Of a DNA stretch of 64,000 nucleotides, positions 1-8,253 are shown piece after piece. A program made the translations under genes and the position numbers. This DNA comes from Amycolatopsis sp. WQ 127309 (GTDB lineage Bacteria; Actinomycetota; Actinomycetes; Mycobacteriales; Pseudonocardiaceae): the NCBI RefSeq assembly GCF_023023025.1, contig NZ_CP095481.1:8259001-8323000 (forward strand), read 5' to 3'. The notes beneath the pieces are model-generated. The model was not told the DNA's origin. It saw only the letters and a list, made by a program, of their open reading frames with translations, and made no database searches. Each line of letters begins with the position of its first letter. Position 1 is the first letter of the stretch.

Positions 1-1227
1 TTCCCGCCGCAGCCCGTCATCACCGAGGACAACCTGACGGTGTCGATCGACACCGTCGTGTACTTCCAGGTCACCGACTCGCGTGCCGCGGTCTACGAGA
101 TCTCGAACTACATCGTCGGTGTCGAGCAGCTCACCACCACCACGCTCCGCAACGTGGTCGGTGGCATGAGCCTCGAGCAGACCCTGACCTCGCGCGACTC
201 GATCAACACCCAGCTGCGCGGCGTGCTCGACGAGGCGACCGGCCGCTGGGGCATCCGCGTCGGCCGCGTCGAGCTCAAGGCGATCGACCCGCCGCCCTCC
301 ATCCAGGACTCGATGGAGAAGCAGATGCGCGCCGACCGTGAGAAGCGCGCCATGATCCTCACCGCGGAAGGTCAGCGGGAGTCCGCGATCAAGACCGCGG
401 AAGGCCAGAAGCAGAGCCAGATCCTCTCGGCCGAAGGTGCCCGCCAGGCCACCATCCTCGCCGCCGAGGCCGAGCGGCAGTCGCGCATCCTGCGGGCGCA
501 GGGTGAACGCGCCGCGCGCTACCTGCAGGCGCAGGGCCAGGCGAAGGCGATCGAGAAGGTGTTCGCCGCGATCAAGGCCGGCCGCCCGACGCCGGAGGTG
601 CTGGCCTACCAGTACCTGCAGACGCTCCCGCAGATGGCGCAGGGCGACGCGAACAAGGTCTGGATGATCCCGAGCGACTACGGCAAGGCCCTCGAAGGCT
701 TCGCCCGCGCGCTCGGCGCTCCGGGCGACGACGGCGTCTTCCGCTACGAGCCGGCGAAGGACGACGACGTCCCGGCCAAGCCCGAGCTCGAGGACGAAGA
801 GGTCGCCGACTGGTTCGAGACGAAGAGCGACCCGAAGGTCGCCGAGGCCGTCGCGGCCGCGGAAGCCGTGGCGCGCCAGGAGGTCCCGGCGCTCGGGGTG
901 CCGAGCAGCGCACCGCCCGCGCGGCCGCAGATCCCGCGTCCGCAGCAGCAGCAGGCTCCCGCGCCGGAGCCCGAGGCGGAAGAGGACCGCGGCACCGAGG
1001 TCACCCCCGCGCCCGCACCGCCGAAGCAGGCATCGACGCCGCCCGCCGGCCTGCCCCAGCCGCAGTCGCCCCTGCAGTCCCAGCAGCACTCCGGTCCGCC
1101 GCAGGGCGGGGCCTACCAGGGCCCGCCGCCGCAGACCCCGCCGCCGGGGCAGTTCGGTGGCCAGCAGCAGAACCCGGGCAGCGGGCCGTTCCCGCAGCAG
1201 CCCCCGTTCGGTGGCCCGCGCCGCTGA
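1..1227 (+). CDS. SPFH/band 7 (stomatin-prohibitin) family protein, 5' partial
   Basis: The frame is open from base 1, so the N-terminus, including the expected membrane anchor, lies outside the window. The visible part starts inside the band 7 domain (FPPQPVITEDNLTVSID), typical of QmcA/stomatin-like membrane scaffolds. A long charged coiled-coil rich in Ala, Glu, Gln and Arg follows (about residues 105-190), with AEGQ/AEGA repeats. The tail (about residue 250 to the end) is low-complexity Pro/Gln and probably disordered. Family members assemble into membrane microdomain complexes, often beside an NfeD protein, which would lie upstream here. The gene ends just before a long palindrome shared with the convergent transporter gene. 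Family assignment is firm; cellular role is not known. Confidence 0.85.
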   Translation, partial: FPPQPVITEDNLTVSIDTVVYFQVTDSRAAVYEISNYIVGVEQLTTTTLRNVVGGMSLEQTLTSRDSINTQLRGVLDEATGRWGIRVGRVELKAIDPPPSIQDSMEKQMRADREKRAMILTAEGQRESAIKTAEGQKQSQILSAEGARQATILAAEAERQSRILRAQGERAARYLQAQGQAKAIEKVFAAIKAGRPTPEVLAYQYLQTLPQMAQGDANKVWMIPSDYGKALEGFARALGAPGDDGVFRYEPAKDDDVPAKPELEDEEVADWFETKSDPKVAEAVAAAEAVARQEVPALGVPSSAPPARPQIPRPQQQQAPAPEPEAEEDRGTEVTPAPAPPKQASTPPAGLPQPQSPLQSQQHSGPPQGGAYQGPPPQTPPPGQFGGQQQNPGSGPFPQQPPFGGPRR

Positions 1228-1235
1228 CGTCTGGT

Positions 1236-1286
1236 CCGTGAAGGCCTCCTTACCGGCTCTTATGGCCGGTAAGGAGGCCTTCACGG
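1236..1286. repeat. Perfect 22-bp palindrome (dispersed repeat / bidirectional terminator), copy 1
   Basis: The arms 1236-1257 and 1265-1286 are exact reverse complements, with a 7-nt loop (TCTTATG). The element sits between two convergent genes. The same sequence occurs at 44042-44094 in reverse orientation, with the loop reading CATAAGA. There is no U-tract, so intrinsic termination is inferred from the very stable stem and the position. Confidence 0.85.
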
Positions 1287-1290
1287 CGTT

Positions 1291-2637
1291 TCAGGCCCGG
1301 CGGTAGACGCTCGCGTCGTCGATGTCGGCGTGGGAGCGGTCCTTCAGCCAGATCACGCACACCACCGAGACGATCGCCGACAGCACGATGTAGCCCGAGA
1401 TCGAGTACGGCGTCCCGGTCTGGTGCAGCAGCCACGTCGCCAGCAGCGGCGCCGGCCCGCCCGCGAACACCGACGCCAGCTGGTAGCCCAGGCCCGCGCC
1501 GCCGTACCGCAGGTGCGTCGGGAAGCTCTCGCCGATGAGCGCGGCCTGCGGCCCGTACTGCAGCGCGTGCGGGATGAACGACACGACGACGATCACGAAC
1601 ACCAGCGCGTGCCCGCCGCTGGTCAGGATCGCGAAGTAGGGGAACGCGATCAGCCCGGTGAGCACCACCCCGGTCAGGTAGACCTTCTTGCGGCCGTACC
1701 GGTCGGACAGCTGCGAGAACAACGGGATCATGAGCAGTTCCAGTGCGGCGCCGACGAGCACCGCGTTGAGCACGAACGTCTTGCTGAAGTCGTGGCGCGC
1801 CACGACGTAGATCAGCACGTAGCTGGTGAACAGGTAGAACGGCATCTGCTCGCTGAAACGCACCCCGGACGAGAGCAGGATCTCGCGCCAGTGCTGGCGG
1901 ATCGCGTCGAGCACCGGGGTCTTCGCGGTCTCGCCCTTCTCGATGAGCTTGGCGAACATCGGCGTCTCGAGGATCTTCAGCCGGATCACCAGGCCGATCG
2001 CGACCAGGATCAGGCTGGCCAGGAACGGCAGCCGCCAGCCCCAGGAGTCGAAGGACGCGGGGGAGAGCGTCGCCGAGAGCAGCGTCATGCCGCCGGTGCC
2101 GAGCACCAGCCCGACCGGCACGCCGATCTGCGCGAAACTGCCGAGCAGCCCGCGTTTCTTCTGGTCGCCCCACTCCATCGCGAGCAGCACCGAGCCGCTC
2201 CACTCGCCGCCGATCGCGATGCCCTGGACCAGCCGCAGCAGCACCAGGATCAACGGCGCCGCGAACCCGATCGACGCCGTCCCGGGCAGCAGCCCGACCA
2301 CGCCGGAGGAGATGCCCATCAGCAGCAACGTGACGATCAGCGTCGTCTTGCGCCCGATCCGGTCACCCCAGTGCCCGAAGATCGCGGCCCCGACCGGGCG
2401 GGCCGCGAACCCGACCGCGTAGGTCGCGAAGGACTGCATCGCCCCGGCGTAGGCGCTCGACGCGGGGAAGAACAGGTGCGGGAAAACGAGGGCGGCCGCG
2501 GTGTTGTAGAGGAAGAAGTCGTACCACTCGATGGTCGTGCCGATCGAGCTCGCCAGCGCCGCACGCCGTACTTGCACCCGCCCTGACTTGCTGTCCGGCT
2601 CCACCTTGTGAGTGATTCCATTGTCTCCGAGGACCAT
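1291..2637 (-). CDS. MFS transporter, metabolite:H+ symporter (MHS) type
   Basis: This 448-residue integral membrane protein has about 12 hydrophobic segments. It carries the MFS loop motif GHWGDRIGRKTTL after the second helix and the N-terminal signature SSIGTTIEWYDFFLYNTAAA typical of the MHS branch (ShiA, ProP, KgtP-like). Such proteins import small organic acids or osmolytes using the proton gradient; the substrate cannot be read from sequence. ATG at 2637 has an excellent RBS (GGAGGT, 8 nt upstream). It is divergent from a TetR gene whose inverted-repeat operator lies in the shared region, so TetR control is likely. It is 9 kb from the biosynthetic cluster and is probably an importer, not an antibiotic exporter. 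Confidence 0.85.
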   Translation of the reverse strand: MVLGDNGITHKVEPDSKSGRVQVRRAALASSIGTTIEWYDFFLYNTAAALVFPHLFFPASSAYAGAMQSFATYAVGFAARPVGAAIFGHWGDRIGRKTTLIVTLLLMGISSGVVGLLPGTASIGFAAPLILVLLRLVQGIAIGGEWSGSVLLAMEWGDQKKRGLLGSFAQIGVPVGLVLGTGGMTLLSATLSPASFDSWGWRLPFLASLILVAIGLVIRLKILETPMFAKLIEKGETAKTPVLDAIRQHWREILLSSGVRFSEQMPFYLFTSYVLIYVVARHDFSKTFVLNAVLVGAALELLMIPLFSQLSDRYGRKKVYLTGVVLTGLIAFPYFAILTSGGHALVFVIVVVSFIPHALQYGPQAALIGESFPTHLRYGGAGLGYQLASVFAGGPAPLLATWLLHQTGTPYSISGYIVLSAIVSVVCVIWLKDRSHADIDDASVYRRA

Positions 2638-2752
2638 CTATCAACACCTCCGGTGACCGACGTCACACAACAGTGTGACGGTCCTCGACGAATTCGGCGA
2701 TCGATGACGGAGAAGTTGTTCAAGCCGTGAAGGACTTCCGGCGGCTCCATCA

Positions 2753-2790
2753 AAGTTGCCGAATCGGCAGGTTTGCAGATTCGGCAAGTT
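2753..2790. promoter_or_regulatory. Inverted-repeat operator of the TetR/MFS divergent pair
   Basis: A perfect 10-bp inverted repeat (TTGCCGAATC at 2756-2765, GATTCGGCAA at 2778-2787, 12-nt spacer) extends to 13 of 14 pairs when flanking bases are counted. It ends 17 bp before the TetR start codon, in the divergent intergenic region. This is the expected architecture of an autoregulatory TetR site. Confidence 0.7.
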
Positions 2791-2806
2791 TCGGTACCTT
2801 GGGGTC

Positions 2807-3427
2807 ATGGACCTCGACACCGGCGGCCTCCGTGAGCGCAAGAAGCAGGAGACGCGCGTCGCGCTGAGCTGGGCGGCCATCCGGCTCACCGTCGAACGGG
2901 GGCTGGACAACGTCCGGGTCGAGGACATCGCCGCCGAGGCCGGGGTGTCCACCCGGACCTTCAGCAACTACTTCGGCAGCAAGGGCGAGGCCATCGCGGC
3001 CCGCCAGTACGACCGGTCGCGGGCCATCGCGGCCGCGCTGCGCGAGCGGCCGGTCGGGGAGCCGCTGTGGGAGGCCGTCACCCACGCCGTGCTGACCGGG
3101 TTCGCGCTCGGCGAGCAGGGGCAGGGGCGCGCGCCGGACCAGGCGTGGATCGAGGGCGTCCGGCTGATGGTCGCCGAGCCCGCGCTGCAGGGCGAGATGC
3201 ACAAGGCGGTGACCGCGGGGGAGGCCGAGTTCGCCCTCGCCGTCGCCGAACGCACCGGCACCGACGCCGCCACGGACGTCTACCCGCAGCTGGTGGCGGC
3301 CGTGGTCGGGGCCGCGCACCACGTCGTGATCCAGCAGTGGCTCGGCAGCGACCCGCCGCCGTCGATGGAAACCCTGCTGCGGGACGTGTTCGGCCGGCTC
3401 GCCGCCGGCCTGCCCGAACCGCGCTGA
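2807..3427 (+). CDS. TetR family transcriptional regulator
   Basis: The 206-residue protein has an N-terminal helix-turn-helix of TetR type (ETRVALSWAAIRLTVERGLDNVRVEDIAAEAGVSTRTFSNYF, spanning roughly residues 13-55). The C-terminal region resembles the MftR/SACE-type ligand domains of actinobacterial TetR proteins. The ATG at 2807 was chosen because the inverted-repeat operator lies just upstream and the longer frame would run through it. It probably represses itself and the divergent MHS transporter. It could also act on the monooxygenase gene 81 bp downstream, which lies on the same strand. Confidence 0.85.
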   Translation: MDLDTGGLRERKKQETRVALSWAAIRLTVERGLDNVRVEDIAAEAGVSTRTFSNYFGSKGEAIAARQYDRSRAIAAALRERPVGEPLWEAVTHAVLTGFALGEQGQGRAPDQAWIEGVRLMVAEPALQGEMHKAVTAGEAEFALAVAERTGTDAATDVYPQLVAAVVGAAHHVVIQQWLGSDPPPSMETLLRDVFGRLAAGLPEPR

Positions 3428-3508
3428 CCTATCGCACCACTGGGGCGCCCGGCATCCGCCGGGCGAGTTCGTCATGCCCTTTTCCGCTTCAGCACAAGGA
3501 GTTCCGCC

Positions 3509-5038
3509 ATGGAAGACGTCGTCATCGCCGGAGCCGGACCGAACGGCCTCATGCTCGCCTGCGAGCTGGCCCTGGCCGGAGTCCGCCCGATCGTCCTCGA
3601 GGCACTGCCCGAACCGAGCCCGACGCCCCGCGCGAACGGGCTCGTCGGCCAGGTCGTGCGCCTGCTCGACCGCCGCGGCCTGCACGAGCGGCTGGCCGGC
3701 CCGATCGGCCCGCCCGTGCCCGCCTTCGTGTTCGGGGCGCTGCGCCTCGACCTCACCCTCGCCGAGCCCAACCCGCTGAACATCCTCCCCGTCCCGCAGC
3801 GGCGGATCGAAGCCGCGTTCGGCGAGCGCGCGGCCGAACTCGGCGTCGGAATCCGCCGGGGCCACGCGCTGACCGGCCTGACCCAGGACGACGAGCAGGT
3901 CACCGTCGAGGTCGCCGGCCCGGACGGGCCCTACGCGCTGACCACGCGGTACGTCGTCGGCGCGGACGGCGGCAAGAGCGTCACCCGCAAGCTCGCCGGG
4001 ATCGGGTTCCCCGGCGTCACCGACGATCGCACGATCTCCTACAGCGCCAGCGCCACCGTGCCCGCGGACCTGATCGACGCCGCGACCGGCGGCCTGCGCG
4101 TGCCGGGCCACGGCGTGATCCCGCCGCTGTTCCACTACCGCACCGAACACGGGCTCTTCGTCTACGCGCCGCTGGCCGCGGGCACTGGCGTGACCGCCAT
4201 CGAGTGGGGCGACGACGCCGAGGACGACGAAGACCGTCCGGTGACCCTCGACGAGGTGCGCGCGAGCGTCCGCCGGGTTCTCGGCTTCGACCTGCCGATC
4301 GGCCCGCCCGAAGGCGACGGCCCGCACCTGCTGCGCCGGCTGAAGGGCCGCAACACCCGGCTCGCCGACCGGTTCCGCGCCGGTCGTGTGCTGCTGGTCG
4401 GCGACGCGGCGCACGTCCACTCCGCGATCGGCGGGCCCGGGCTCAACCTCGGCCTGCAGGACGCGGTCAACCTCGGCTGGAAGCTCGCCGCCGAGATCGG
4501 CGGCCGGGCGCCGGCCGGGCTGCTCGACACCTACGAGGCCGAACGCCGCCCGGTCGCGGAGCGGGTCGTCATGCACTCGCAGGCCCAGTCCGCGCTCATC
4601 GCGCCGGGCAGTGACGTCACGGCACTGCGGGAGCTGTTCGGCGAGCTGCTGCGGCAGCCGAGCACCGTGCAGCACATCGCGGACCTGATGTCCGGCGCCG
4701 ACATCCGCTACGAGCCGGGCACCGCCCACCCGCTCGACGGCCGCTGGGCCCCGGATCTGGTGCCGGCCAACGGAGTGCGGCTCGCCGAGCTGACCAGGAC
4801 GGCCCGGCCGCTGCTGCTCGACCTGACCCCGGCGGCCTCGCTGGGCGCCGAGGTGGCCGGCTGGGCCGGCCGCGTCGACGTCATCACCGGGAAGGCCGGT
4901 CAGGAGGCGACCGCGATGCTGATCCGGCCCGACGGGTACGTCGCCTGGGCGACGAGCGCGGCGGATCCCGACGACACCGATCGGAAGGCGCTGCGGGCGG
5001 CCCTGGAGCGGTGGTTCGGCAGCCCGGTTGACATGTAG
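3509..5038 (+). CDS. FAD-dependent aromatic monooxygenase (class A, PHBH fold)
   Basis: This 509-residue protein has the three signatures of single-component flavin hydroxylases: the N-terminal Rossmann motif GAGPNG (residues 8-13), the DG motif VVGADGGKS near residue 150, and the FAD ribityl motif LVGDAAHVHSAIGGPGLNLGLQDAVNLGWKLA near residue 295. The C-terminal thioredoxin-like extension is typical of the phenol hydroxylase/RdmE/rifampicin monooxygenase subgroup. It would use NAD(P)H and O2 to hydroxylate an aromatic or polyketide substrate, or inactivate a drug. AAGGAG lies 7 nt before the ATG. The stop codon overlaps the palindromic promoter of the next operon. The substrate is unknown. 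Confidence 0.85.
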   Translation: MEDVVIAGAGPNGLMLACELALAGVRPIVLEALPEPSPTPRANGLVGQVVRLLDRRGLHERLAGPIGPPVPAFVFGALRLDLTLAEPNPLNILPVPQRRIEAAFGERAAELGVGIRRGHALTGLTQDDEQVTVEVAGPDGPYALTTRYVVGADGGKSVTRKLAGIGFPGVTDDRTISYSASATVPADLIDAATGGLRVPGHGVIPPLFHYRTEHGLFVYAPLAAGTGVTAIEWGDDAEDDEDRPVTLDEVRASVRRVLGFDLPIGPPEGDGPHLLRRLKGRNTRLADRFRAGRVLLVGDAAHVHSAIGGPGLNLGLQDAVNLGWKLAAEIGGRAPAGLLDTYEAERRPVAERVVMHSQAQSALIAPGSDVTALRELFGELLRQPSTVQHIADLMSGADIRYEPGTAHPLDGRWAPDLVPANGVRLAELTRTARPLLLDLTPAASLGAEVAGWAGRVDVITGKAGQEATAMLIRPDGYVAWATSAADPDDTDRKALRAALERWFGSPVDM

Positions 5039-5057
5039 GAGATCTCCTACGTATTGT
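5028..5057 (+). promoter_or_regulatory. Sigma70-type promoter with palindromic operator in the spacer
   Basis: TTGACA (5028-5033) and TATTGT (5052-5057) are separated by 18 nt. The spacer holds a perfect 16-bp palindrome, GTAGGAGATCTCCTAC (5035-5050). The downstream operon encodes an ArsR regulator, so this is the obvious autoregulatory site. A protein bound there would block RNA polymerase directly. Confidence 0.7.
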
Positions 5058-5064
5058 CGGCCGC

Positions 5065-5358
5065 ATGCCGGTCACCCACGTCCAGTTCCTGACCCCGCCC
5101 GTCGCCGACCACGCCCGCGCGCGGGACTTCTACGTCGGGAAACTCGGGTTCGGCACGCTCGTCGACCGCCGCACGCCCGAGGGCGGCCACTTCGTGATGG
5201 TCGCCCCGAAGGGCGCACGGACCGGCGTCGTGCTGACCGACCGACAGGTCATCGGCGTAGAGGCCGGTCCGCGGCACTTCCGACTGCAGACCACCGACCT
5301 CGACGGCCACAGCATCGGCCTGCTCGAGGCGGCCGACATCGGAAACCGGCCGCGCTGA
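5065..5358 (+). CDS. VOC family (glyoxalase/dioxygenase-fold) protein
   Basis: A small 97-residue single-domain protein starts MPVTHVQFLTPPVADHARARDFYVGKLGF, the usual beta-alpha opening of a vicinal oxygen chelate domain. It is shorter than the usual 120-130 residues and lacks the typical final metal-ligand strand (GNxxEL), so a metal-dependent activity is doubtful. It is the first gene of an operon with an ArsR regulator and an AHSA1-type protein, a common actinobacterial arrangement. The stop codon shares one base with the ArsR start (TGATG). The function is not assignable beyond the fold. Confidence 0.75.
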   Translation: MPVTHVQFLTPPVADHARARDFYVGKLGFGTLVDRRTPEGGHFVMVAPKGARTGVVLTDRQVIGVEAGPRHFRLQTTDLDGHSIGLLEAADIGNRPR

Positions 5359-5678
5359 TGCCGGTCAACGACGACGTCTTCGCCGCGCTGGCCAGCCCGG
5401 CCCGGCGGGAGGTGCTGCGGCTGCTGCTCGACGGCCCGATGGCCGCGGGCGCGATCGCCGAGCGGTTCGAGATGGCCCGGCCCAGTCTCTCGGAACACCT
5501 GCGGGTGCTCCGGGAGGCCGGCCTGGTCGACGAACAGCGCCACGGCCGCAACCGCGTCTACCGGCTGGAGGCGGCCCCGCTGGAAGAGGTCGCGGACTGG
5601 CTCACCCCGTACGAACGCTTCTGGCGCGGCAAACTCGCCAACCTGCGTGACCTGCTGGACCAGGAAGAGGACCTGTGA
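5358..5678 (+). CDS. ArsR family winged-helix regulator
   Basis: This 106-residue protein begins VNDDVFAALASPARREVLRLLLDGP, the standard ArsR opening. The recognition helix region is ERFEMARPSLSEHLRVLREAGLVDEQRHGRNRVYRL. No Cys metal-binding box is present, so it is not a classical metal sensor. It is of the type paired with AHSA1/SRPBCC proteins. It probably binds the GTAGGAGATCTCCTAC palindrome upstream of its operon. It overlaps the next gene by 4 nt (GTGA), implying translational coupling. Confidence 0.88.
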   Translation: MPVNDDVFAALASPARREVLRLLLDGPMAAGAIAERFEMARPSLSEHLRVLREAGLVDEQRHGRNRVYRLEAAPLEEVADWLTPYERFWRGKLANLRDLLDQEEDL

Positions 5679-6151
5679 CCGACGACGACCCGATCGCGAT
5701 CCACGTCGACCAGTTCCTGGCCCACCCGGCCCGCAAGGTGTGGCGCGCGCTCACCGAACCGGACCTGCTCGAACGCTGGATCAGCATGCCCAACGACATC
5801 AGACCCGTGGTGGGGCACCGGTTCGAGCTGCTGGCCGAGCCGGTGCCCGCCGCCGGGTTCGCCGGCGGGCCGGTGGCCTGCGAGGTGCTCGAAGTCGAAC
5901 CCGAGCGCAAGCTCAGCATCCGCTGGGGTCCGCAGTGGACGGTCACCTGGCGCCTCGAACCCGAAGGCACCGGCACCCGGCTCTTCCTCAGCCACGAGGG
6001 GTTCGACCCCGACGACGAGTTCCAGCGGATGTCCCGGCGGATCATGGGCGGCGGCTGGCGCTCCCACGTACCGCGGGCCCTGGCCCGGCTGCTGGACACG
6101 CTGACCGACGAGGCACAGCTACCATCGGGTGGTGACCCCCGCCGCCGCTGA
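5675..6151 (+). CDS. SRPBCC/AHSA1 domain protein
   Basis: This 158-residue protein has the Aha1-C-like SRPBCC pattern: IHVDQFLAHPARKVWRALTEPDLLERWISMPNDIRP, then a beta-rich region with TWRLEPEGTGTRLFLSHEGFD. These helix-grip proteins bind hydrophobic ligands. In bacteria they are usually cotranscribed with ArsR regulators, as here. The GTG start overlaps the ArsR stop. A second ArsR-AHSA1 pair lies at 40552-41321, but the two sets are clearly diverged. The ligand is unknown. Confidence 0.85.
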   Translation: MTDDDPIAIHVDQFLAHPARKVWRALTEPDLLERWISMPNDIRPVVGHRFELLAEPVPAAGFAGGPVACEVLEVEPERKLSIRWGPQWTVTWRLEPEGTGTRLFLSHEGFDPDDEFQRMSRRIMGGGWRSHVPRALARLLDTLTDEAQLPSGGDPRRR

Positions 6152-6746
6152 ACCCACCGAGTCGAAGCCGCTGCGAGCCGACGCCCGGCGCAACCGGGCG
6201 CGCGTGCTGGAAGCCGCCGAGAGCGTCTTCGCCACCAAGGGCACCGGGGCACCCACCGAAGAGGTCGCGCGCGCCGCGGGGGTCGGCATCGGCACCGTCT
6301 TCCGGCACTTCCCGACGAAGGAAGCCCTCCTCGAAGCGGTGCTCTACGCGCGGCTGCAGCGGTTCGTCGACGAGGCCGAAAGCGTCGTCGCGGCGGAGTC
6401 CGGCGACCCGGGTGGTGCGTTCTTCGCGTTCCTGACCAGCTGGATCGAGATGTCGAGCGCCAAGAACGCCTACTTCGAGGCGCTCACCGCGGCCGGCGTC
6501 ACCGTGCCGAAGACGGAGTCCGACATCGGCGCGCGGCTGATCGAGTCGCTCGGCGTGCTGCTCTCGCGGGCGCAGGGCGTCGGCGCGGTCCGCGACGACC
6601 TCGTCGTCGGCGAGCTGATCACGGTGATCATCGGCACCGCGCGGGCCGCCGAGTACGCCGGCCCGGACGCGCGCCTGCGCGACCGGGCCGTGGCGATCCT
6701 CTTCGATGGTCTCCGCCCCCGCGCGTCAGCGGGGGAGCGCGGCTGA
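6129..6746 (+). CDS. TetR family transcriptional regulator
   Basis: This 205-residue protein has a clear TetR DNA-binding domain (RADARRNRARVLEAAESVFATKGTG..., ending GIGTVFRHFPTKEALLEAVL, residues about 15-65) and the TetR C-terminal domain often called SBP-domain-containing. GTG codons at 6129 and 6132 are both possible starts. Both overlap the 3' end of the AHSA1 gene by about 20 nt, so it is probably cotranscribed with the VOC-ArsR-AHSA1 operon. The 3' end overlaps the convergent SGNH hydrolase gene by 21 nt. Its target is unknown. Confidence 0.85.
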   Translation: MVTPAAAEPTESKPLRADARRNRARVLEAAESVFATKGTGAPTEEVARAAGVGIGTVFRHFPTKEALLEAVLYARLQRFVDEAESVVAAESGDPGGAFFAFLTSWIEMSSAKNAYFEALTAAGVTVPKTESDIGARLIESLGVLLSRAQGVGAVRDDLVVGELITVIIGTARAAEYAGPDARLRDRAVAILFDGLRPRASAGERG

Positions 6747-7502
6747 GCCGATCGGCTCCAGCGTGGGCCGCTTCGCGGTCATCGTGTCCCCGGACGACTC
6801 GCCGCGCAGCCGGCGCCGCACCCACGGCACGGCGTGCTCCTGGGCCCACCGGAGGTTCCGGCTGCGGCGCTCGGCGGGGCTGAGCACCTCGCGCGGGCCC
6901 AGCGTGGCCGCGGTGAGCGGGTGCGTCACGCCGAGGGCGTCCAGCACCGCGATGGCGACCTCGGTGTGGCCGAAAGCGTTGAGGTGCAAGCGGTCCGGCG
7001 CCCAGCGCCGCCGGTCGCGCAGCTGCCGCATGCCCCACATGTCGACCAGCAGCGCGTCGTGGCGGGCCGCGATCCCGCGGACGTGCTCGTTGTAGATCGC
7101 GACCCGGCCGCGGATCGTGCGGAACAGCGGGTCCTCGACGCCGTCGACCCCGGTGAACAGCACCAGCCGGGCCCCGGTCGCGCGAATCCGGGCGACGGCG
7201 GTCTCGTAGGCGTCCATCAGCGCGTCGATGTCGACCTTGGGCCGCATCAGGTCGTTGCCGCCCGCGTAGAGCGTCACGAGGTCGGGCGCCATGGCCAGGG
7301 CCGGCTCGAGCTGCTCGGCGAGCACCTGTCCCATCAGCTTGCCGCGGATGGCGAGGTTGGCGTACCGGAAGCCCGGCTCGTGGGCCGCGAGCTCCTCGGC
7401 GGTGCGGTCGGCCCAGCCGCGCACACCGTTGGGAGCGGCCGGATCGTCGTCCCCGACGCCTTCGGTGAACGAGTCCCCCAGTGCTACTAAGCGCTTGCTC
7501 AT
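6726..7502 (-). CDS. SGNH/GDSL hydrolase family protein
   Basis: This 258-residue protein shows the SGNH blocks in order: block I LVALGDSFTEGVGDD with nucleophile Ser11, block II with the oxyanion Gly in AIRGK, block III GGNDL, and block V DRLHLNAFGH with the catalytic Asp-x-x-His. It is a cytoplasmic esterase/lipase-type enzyme; no signal peptide is visible. The Arg-rich C-terminal 50 residues (RRSRNLRWAQEHAVPWVRRRLRGESSGD) are usual in this actinobacterial subfamily. ATG at 7502 is preceded by no clear Shine-Dalgarno sequence. The substrate is unknown. Confidence 0.88.
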   Translation of the reverse strand: MSKRLVALGDSFTEGVGDDDPAAPNGVRGWADRTAEELAAHEPGFRYANLAIRGKLMGQVLAEQLEPALAMAPDLVTLYAGGNDLMRPKVDIDALMDAYETAVARIRATGARLVLFTGVDGVEDPLFRTIRGRVAIYNEHVRGIAARHDALLVDMWGMRQLRDRRRWAPDRLHLNAFGHTEVAIAVLDALGVTHPLTAATLGPREVLSPAERRSRNLRWAQEHAVPWVRRRLRGESSGDTMTAKRPTLEPIGSAALPR

Positions 7503-7571
7503 GTGATCCAGTCTAAGCAGCGACGTCGATCACCCGGAGACCCGGTTCCGCCCTTCGCGGAATCCCTGGCT

Positions 7572-7590
7572 CCGCTCCGGCGCGGAGCGG
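7572..7590. other. 8-bp stem-loop in divergent intergenic region
   Basis: CCGCTCCG (7572-7579) and CGGAGCGG (7583-7590) form an 8-bp stem with a 3-nt loop. It lies 12 nt upstream of the methyltransferase start codon and could be an operator or an RNA structure near its RBS. There is no independent support for either role. Confidence 0.35.
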
Positions 7591-7602
7591 TACACGGGAG
7601 CC

Positions 7603-8253
7603 ATGACGGCTTACGACGCGATCGCCGAGTGGTACGAGACGTCCTTCCTGGCCGGGCAGCGCGACGACCCCCTCGCCATCCGGACCGTCGTGCGGGAGCT
7701 GCTCGGCCCGGGCTCCGGACCGTGTTTGGAGGTGGGCTGCGGGACCGGCGTCCACGCGGACCTGATCCGGTCGCTCGGCCGGATCCCGCTCGGCGTCGAC
7801 GTCTCCGAAGGCATGCTGCGCTACGCGGCGGACCGGCTGCCGGTGGTACGCGGTGACGCCGGCGCGCTGCCGTTCGCCGACGGGTCGCTGCCCGCCGTCG
7901 TGGCCGTGATGGTGCACACCGACATGCCCGTCTACCCGGCCGTGCTGCGCGAGGTCGCTCGCGTGCTGGCGCCTGGTGGCGTGTTCGTGCACGTCGGCGT
8001 GCACCCGTGCTTCTGCGGCGGGTTCGCCGACCGCTCCGACGAACGCGCCGTCGTGATCCGGCCCGGCTACCGGGAGGCCGGCTGGACGACGGCGTCGTGG
8101 ACCGACCAGGGCCTGCGCGACAAGGTCGGCGCCGCGCACCTGCCGCTGCCCGAGCTGCTGCACGCGGTGCTCGACGCGGGCCTGACGTTCGAGCGGTTCG
8201 CCGAGGGCGGCGAGCCCAGCCCGATGGTCCTCGCCTGGCGGGCGGGGAACTAG
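7603..8253 (+). CDS. SAM-dependent methyltransferase (methyltransferase 11 type)
   Basis: This 216-residue class I methyltransferase has motif I as CLEVGCGTGVHADL (about residues 42-55), followed by the SAM-ribose acidic position in LGVDVSEGML and the post-motif GDAGALPFADGSL. The later strand LAPGGVFVHVGVHP is the motif III region. A CFCGGF stretch follows it, with a Cys pair not usual in the family. GGGAG precedes the ATG. It is convergent with the CGNR gene, overlapping by 4 nt. The substrate cannot be inferred. Confidence 0.85.
   Translation: MTAYDAIAEWYETSFLAGQRDDPLAIRTVVRELLGPGSGPCLEVGCGTGVHADLIRSLGRIPLGVDVSEGMLRYAADRLPVVRGDAGALPFADGSLPAVVAVMVHTDMPVYPAVLREVARVLAPGGVFVHVGVHPCFCGGFADRSDERAVVIRPGYREAGWTTASWTDQGLRDKVGAAHLPLPELLHAVLDAGLTFERFAEGGEPSPMVLAWRAGN

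Noticed and set aside
1291..2637. MFS gene as the antibiotic exporter
   Set aside because: Its MHS signature indicates a substrate:H+ importer, it has its own TetR, and it is 9 kb from the cluster with unrelated genes between.
2750..4729. A 659-residue minus-strand frame opposite the tetR and monooxygenase genes
   Set aside because: It has no recognisable motifs and is fully explained as the antisense of two well-supported genes.
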